DNA of 64,000 nt from Antedon bifida (lineage: Eukaryota; Echinodermata; Crinoidea; Comatulida; Antedonidae): the NCBI GenBank assembly GCA_963402885.1, contig OY727102.1:5146001-5210000 (forward strand), in the 5' to 3' direction. A program made the translations under genes and the position numbers. The notes beneath the pieces were generated by a model that was given only the letters and a program-made list of their open reading frames with translations, had not been told where the DNA came from and did no database searches. Below, piece by piece: positions 60,101 to 64,000 of this stretch. The first letter of the stretch is position 1, and each line of letters begins with the position of its first letter.

Positions 60101-61723
60101 GGCCGAGTGAGGACATTCGTTCAAGGAAGACTCATCTCCACGACATTCACAGTTTTCATACAAGATCTCTCCTTCTCCACGTCCAAAGGAAGATCGTATG
60201 GTAGCGTTCACAGCATCGGTGAACCCAATTTGACGGCACACTACAAATGCATCTCGAATATCCCATCTATTGAATGAATACATACATCATGCTTAGAATG
60301 ATTAAAATGAATGATTCTCAATGAATGAAAGGTGCTTCATGAAATTATATACACATGTGCTGAATAATATTTTGTATAAATTAATTACTGTCTCATAAAA
60401 GGAGAGGATTTTTGATATATTTTATCTAAATTTACCACCAATTCCAAATACTTGCTTTTTTATCTAAAATAATAAAACAGACAAAAATTATCTACTTTAC
60501 CTATCATCACATACTGTCGCCCAACTACCGTTATGGTAAATTTCAACTCGGCCTTCCCTATCACTCTCTCCGCCAACTAAGCGCAGCGGTTTATAACCAA
60601 GGCCTGAAAGAGGAAAATTAGTCTGGTGAATGTTGCATAGAACTTGTAACATCCCTTTTATATTATAGGCATATGACATGGCATAATCAATGGCTGAGAA
60701 TATGAACCATTGGTTCGATGTGACTGTTGCATGTTATTCTATTGTTTATAATAAATAATCAATGTTCAAATGTAATTTAGTTTTCGCATATTTCTACACC
60801 ATTATTAAGTTTTATCTTCCTTTGTACGCCAAACAGACGAATACTATTTTGCTTTCCATACATGCAATAGAAGCTCATTTCTAGCCGTCCAGCTGCTGTC
60901 GACACAAAATAAAAAGCGTGCACGGCACAGAATGTTGAAATACAACATGTTGCTATTCACGCTTCATCACTATTATTATACTGCAACGTTTGTTTAAATA
61001 CTGTAAGTAAACATGTGTGCCTCATCTTATCGTTTCAAATTAATTAATTAAATTTCAGTATATCACCGGGTGGTATGTAAATGGTCATAAGGAATAACAT
61101 TGATTCTATATTGTTATTACCGTTAATGTGTAAATTGGCATTTATGCTGCCAAAAAAAAATGAATCTCAGAGCCCAATGATGTAAATGGTCATAAGGATT
61201 TTTATTACTGTTACTGTGTAAATTGGCATTTATGCTGCCAAAAAAATGAATCTCAGAGCCCAATGATGGAAAGTTCGTTTCATTTAAACGTGTGAGTGAA
61301 TTAGTTAAAAGTGTATAGGCATAATGCTTATTGTAAACATTTAAATGGCAAATGATACCACAACGCCCTGATGATGATACACTGGTTGTGGTATGTTAGG
61401 AACTACTTGGTAGTCATCACCATTGACAATCATGGCATAACGGAGTATAGGTGTTATGTGATAATATATATCTATTTAAAAATCAAATAATTCTATTGAT
61501 ATTAATATTTATCTTATTCCATTTCAATCAAGATGGGTAACATTGTAAAAACTGAGAAGAAATGGAATATGGACCACAAGACAAGCTATTGTCACAAAGA
61601 TTACCTAGGATCCGTCAAAGTGACGAATTAAAATCTTAAGTTCTATCTAATCTTACCTGTATCTTGTGAGGTAACACCAACAATTATTTCAACGGACACC
61701 AATAACAATGAGAGACGGAACAT
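57127..61723 (-). CDS. Transmembrane receptor: SRCR, EGF, Ser/Thr-rich stalk, long cytoplasmic tail
   Basis: Seven coding exons: 61723-61657, 60603-60501, 60266-60037, 59721-59344, 59011-58259, 57868-57781 and 57592-57127, giving 694 residues. Order: signal peptide ([19 protein letters not shown]); SRCR (about 25-131, [55 protein letters not shown]); an acidic/Ser linker; an EGF repeat ([27 protein letters not shown], about 219-258); a 250-residue Ser/Thr stalk from one 753-base exon, mucin-like; a membrane helix ([20 protein letters not shown]); and a tail of 155 residues rich in Ser, Thr, Gln and Lys with tyrosine motifs EYTNV and QYLESI. The SRCR has seven cysteines, one more than the usual six. 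The SRCR intron falls at the same place as in SRCR2 of the gene at 38180-46215. Likely a signalling recognition receptor (inference). Confidence 0.87.
61072..61270. repeat. Two-copy tandem duplication, about 105 bp
   Basis: TGTAAATGGTCATAAGGA starts both units (61076 and 61181). Both end with ATGAATCTCAGAGCCCAATG. The second unit is shorter by a small deletion. It lies in intron 1 of the mucin-stalk receptor. Confidence 0.85.
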
Positions 61724-63564
61724 AATTTATAAACACCCATTTAAAATACTGTTAAAGTTTATATAAAGAACTTTGTCTGCGGCGATAACGTTGCCCACTG
61801 GCAGTATCGGATAATAATCAAGTTGTAGCCATAAGCCCAATAAGCACGCATCAACAGTGTTCAAGAAAGGATGGTTTTGTTTCTGGAGAACAACGGTCTT
61901 TGACGAAAGTCGATACGTGCGCTTACATGACGAAATGTCCGTCTTGTTTAGCAAACAATGGTGCGAACGGTTGAAGGAGAACCCGTGTAAACTTATTCAA
62001 TGTATGGATCGATGTCACTAATGAACAGTAATAATAGATGTTCCTCGATTGTACCTGAATAATCTCAGACTAGTGAGATGTAATTATCTCTGCTCAGACT
62101 GTACTTTGGGAACAGATAATGTATATCTCTGTAAACATAAACAATTAATGATTAATTAAGAATGTTTTATTAAAAATGAAAATCATTTTTTGTTGTTGTA
62201 ATCTCTGCTCTCGCCATAGGTAATAGCGGAATTTATAACCAATTATAAAATATCTACTATTTTATATAAAACTATGAATTTCGAAAATATTGTTAATTGT
62301 ATTACGGAGTTATAGATTACACAATAATAATACAGTAATGTATGTGGTGTTGACGTAATTAGGCCTCCTGAACTACGAAAGGGGTGGCGACATTTTGATT
62401 ACGAAGCCATCGTACATGTGTGCCTAATTCGTACCACGCGTACGGCGTGTGTCATTAGCATTATACGTAATCATATTACACGCGCGAATTAACGTGATCT
62501 TCTATTGTATCCATTTAGTCCTTTGTCGTAATATACACATGAATAAACCTAAAAGTAATAAACTAACAGCTGGAGTTTAATTAACAAAATCTTACTGAAA
62601 GGGTCAATAGACAAAAAGTACCTGTTATTTTAAAAAGTAAACAAAGTAGAAATGGGAGTTATAAAAATAAATTAGGGTCATTGTGACACAGAAAACAGAA
62701 AATCGGAATTTTACGCGAGGGTGAAGCTATAGCAAGACTTACAGTAGCTACTTTTGCTAAACCGGTATTTGAAAATAAGGAATCAAATCAGATTAATAAC
62801 TGCGTATATCTCATTTAAGTTTATTTACAAGCGTCTTCACAATAAAGTGTACATGTTACAATAGTGTAATTATAAAATGAATACACATGTTTATGTCTTG
62901 TTTTTCGACAGACCTTTATAAAACGTATGTTTCATTTCAATAGGGAAATAGAGAACAGCGTTAGCCGCCATAGAATCGAAAATACAAGAAATCTATACAA
63001 TACGATTTTGTTCAAGTACCTCTTTAAAGGTTTAGTAGTATAAAATCAGTATATACAGTAATATGTTGTGCATTTTATATTATATCATTGATCATAATAT
63101 CATTAAAAATGTACAACTATTACGAAAAGGTGTATCACATCTAAAACCAGACTTATGAAAAATTTAGTTCCTCCCTATATCTAAATTACTAAATTTGAGA
63201 TAATTAAAGTACTGTTAAAAACTTGAAGAAAGAACAAAAGGATCAGTTTTTTTTACTCTTAACTCAACTTAATGAAGGCATTACTAATATACCATAGAGG
63301 AATCAGTTTAGAAATTATAATAATACACTTTTATTACATCATGTAAAATGTTCCATTTGTGATAGAATATCATAAACCCTGTAAACAAGTGATAATGATT
63401 TAGAGCTGTATATAGTCATCTTTGATAATTTACCGTTTCTTTACGAAAATGTATCCCTAAAAAATTGACATTTATTCCACTAGTTCAATTTCACCTTTAA
63501 AAATTGGTGTTTATAAAATATCTCATCTCTCAGTAATGCAACACAAGTTTTTGTACACAGAATA
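61724..63564. other. Intergenic region upstream of the mucin-stalk receptor
   Basis: The left part should contain the receptor promoter. The right part is likely the 3' UTR of the gene whose last exon is at 63565 (AATAAA complement at 63330-63335). No other coding exon is seen. Confidence 0.45.
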
Positions 63565-63837
63565 TCACCAGTAGAAGTTAGTACTAATGAAGCTAGCAGC
63601 TGAAGATAACCATCCTCTGCCATCTTCATCACCTTGCTTATCAATGCGGGTTACAGCTTTATCCAATCCTCGCAATGGACTATCTTCTTCTGGTAGATAT
63701 GCAGGCAAGTGGACATTTTCTTTGTTCATCGTCGCTGGATTAGCACCGAATGTCAATGTCACTTCTTCACCGTGCTCATTCTTGATTATTTGCTCAGCAC
63801 GCATAATTTTAGTTTTTGCAATAGCAGCAACAATAAC
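63565..63837 (-). CDS. Terminal coding exon of an unrecognised gene (runs off the right edge)
   Basis: On the minus strand an acceptor (ATTTTCAG before GTTATTG) opens a phase-0 exon of 90 codons and a TGA at 63565. The protein end reads VIVAAIAKTKIMRAEQIIKN, then EHGEEVTLTFGANPATMNKE, NVHLPAYLPEEDSPLRGLDK, AVTRIDKQGDEDGRGWLSSA and ASFISTNFYW. It is hydrophilic, with an aromatic end. The codon-level quality and clean acceptor support a real last exon. I do not recognise the family. Upstream exons lie beyond 64000. An AATAAA complement at 63330 would fit its 3' UTR. Confidence 0.7.
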   Translation of the reverse strand, partial: VIVAAIAKTKIMRAEQIIKNEHGEEVTLTFGANPATMNKENVHLPAYLPEEDSPLRGLDKAVTRIDKQGDEDGRGWLSSAASFISTNFYW

Positions 63838-64000
63838 CTGAAAATTATAGTAAGCCATGTGAAAAAATGTAATATAACACATATCAACAAACAGTATTTC
63901 GAAAATACTTTATAGTCATGAATATTCATCTGTTCAGGTAATATAAGAATTTATAATTGAAAATTTATTTCATAAAAATACTTATATATTAAATTATTTT

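Noticed and set aside
59960-60277. Plus-strand 105-residue frame
   Set aside because: Antisense shadow of the SRCR exon 60037-60266.

Overview
This is a piece of an animal nuclear genome: AT-rich, intron-dense, with GT-AG introns and many short dispersed repeats. The gene content points to a marine deuterostome, most likely an echinoderm. It combines deeply conserved housekeeping genes with membrane receptors built from SRCR, C-type lectin, HYR and EGF domains, a repertoire that echinoderms expand. I cannot name the species. The motif TAGGCCTA recurs throughout and looks like a compositional habit of this genome.

Layout, left to right. 1-2335 (minus) is the 5' part of RAE1; the rest lies off the left edge. 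4913-7956 (plus) is a complete EIF2S1 (eIF2-alpha). 10201-14264 (plus) is a RTN4IP1-like oxidoreductase. 15734-17545 (minus) is RPS7, and 18685-21676 (plus) is RNASEH1, head-to-head with it. 24730-25606 (minus) is ELOC (elongin C). 27049-28993 (plus) is a small type I membrane glycoprotein with an MRH/ATG27-like ectodomain.

From about 30 kb to 62 kb, three cell-surface receptor genes lie in a row on the minus strand. 30626-36343 encodes signal peptide-CTLD-CTLD-HYR-HYR-TM-tail. 38180-46215 encodes signal peptide-SRCR-SRCR-EGF-TM-short tail. 57127-61723 encodes signal peptide-SRCR-EGF-Ser/Thr-rich stalk-TM-long tail. The two SRCR genes are paralogues with the same intron position inside the SRCR domain. 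A terminal exon of an unrecognised gene sits at 63565-63837 (minus).

The receptor region is rich in unusual DNA. A 102-bp minisatellite of about 17 copies lies in the first intron of the SRCR-SRCR gene. Between the two SRCR paralogues is an 8.7-kb almost perfect palindrome (47291-55972) whose arms are about 4.2 kb each. It is flanked by an exact 7-bp direct repeat and looks like a giant foldback DNA transposon. Elsewhere there are several MITE families (one TA-flanked family with six copies, two TTA-flanked Harbinger-like elements, others), LINE 3' fragments, tRNA-Ser/Leu-like SINE heads and microsatellites.

The housekeeping genes act in mRNA export (RAE1), translation initiation and its stress control (EIF2S1), the ribosome (RPS7), R-loop and mitochondrial DNA maintenance (RNASEH1), mitochondrial redox chemistry (RTN4IP1) and ubiquitin ligase/elongin complexes (ELOC). 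The receptors are likely pathogen- or glycan-recognition molecules; that role is inferred from domain content only. All coordinates and identifications come from reading the sequence by eye; homologies rest on recalled family sequences.
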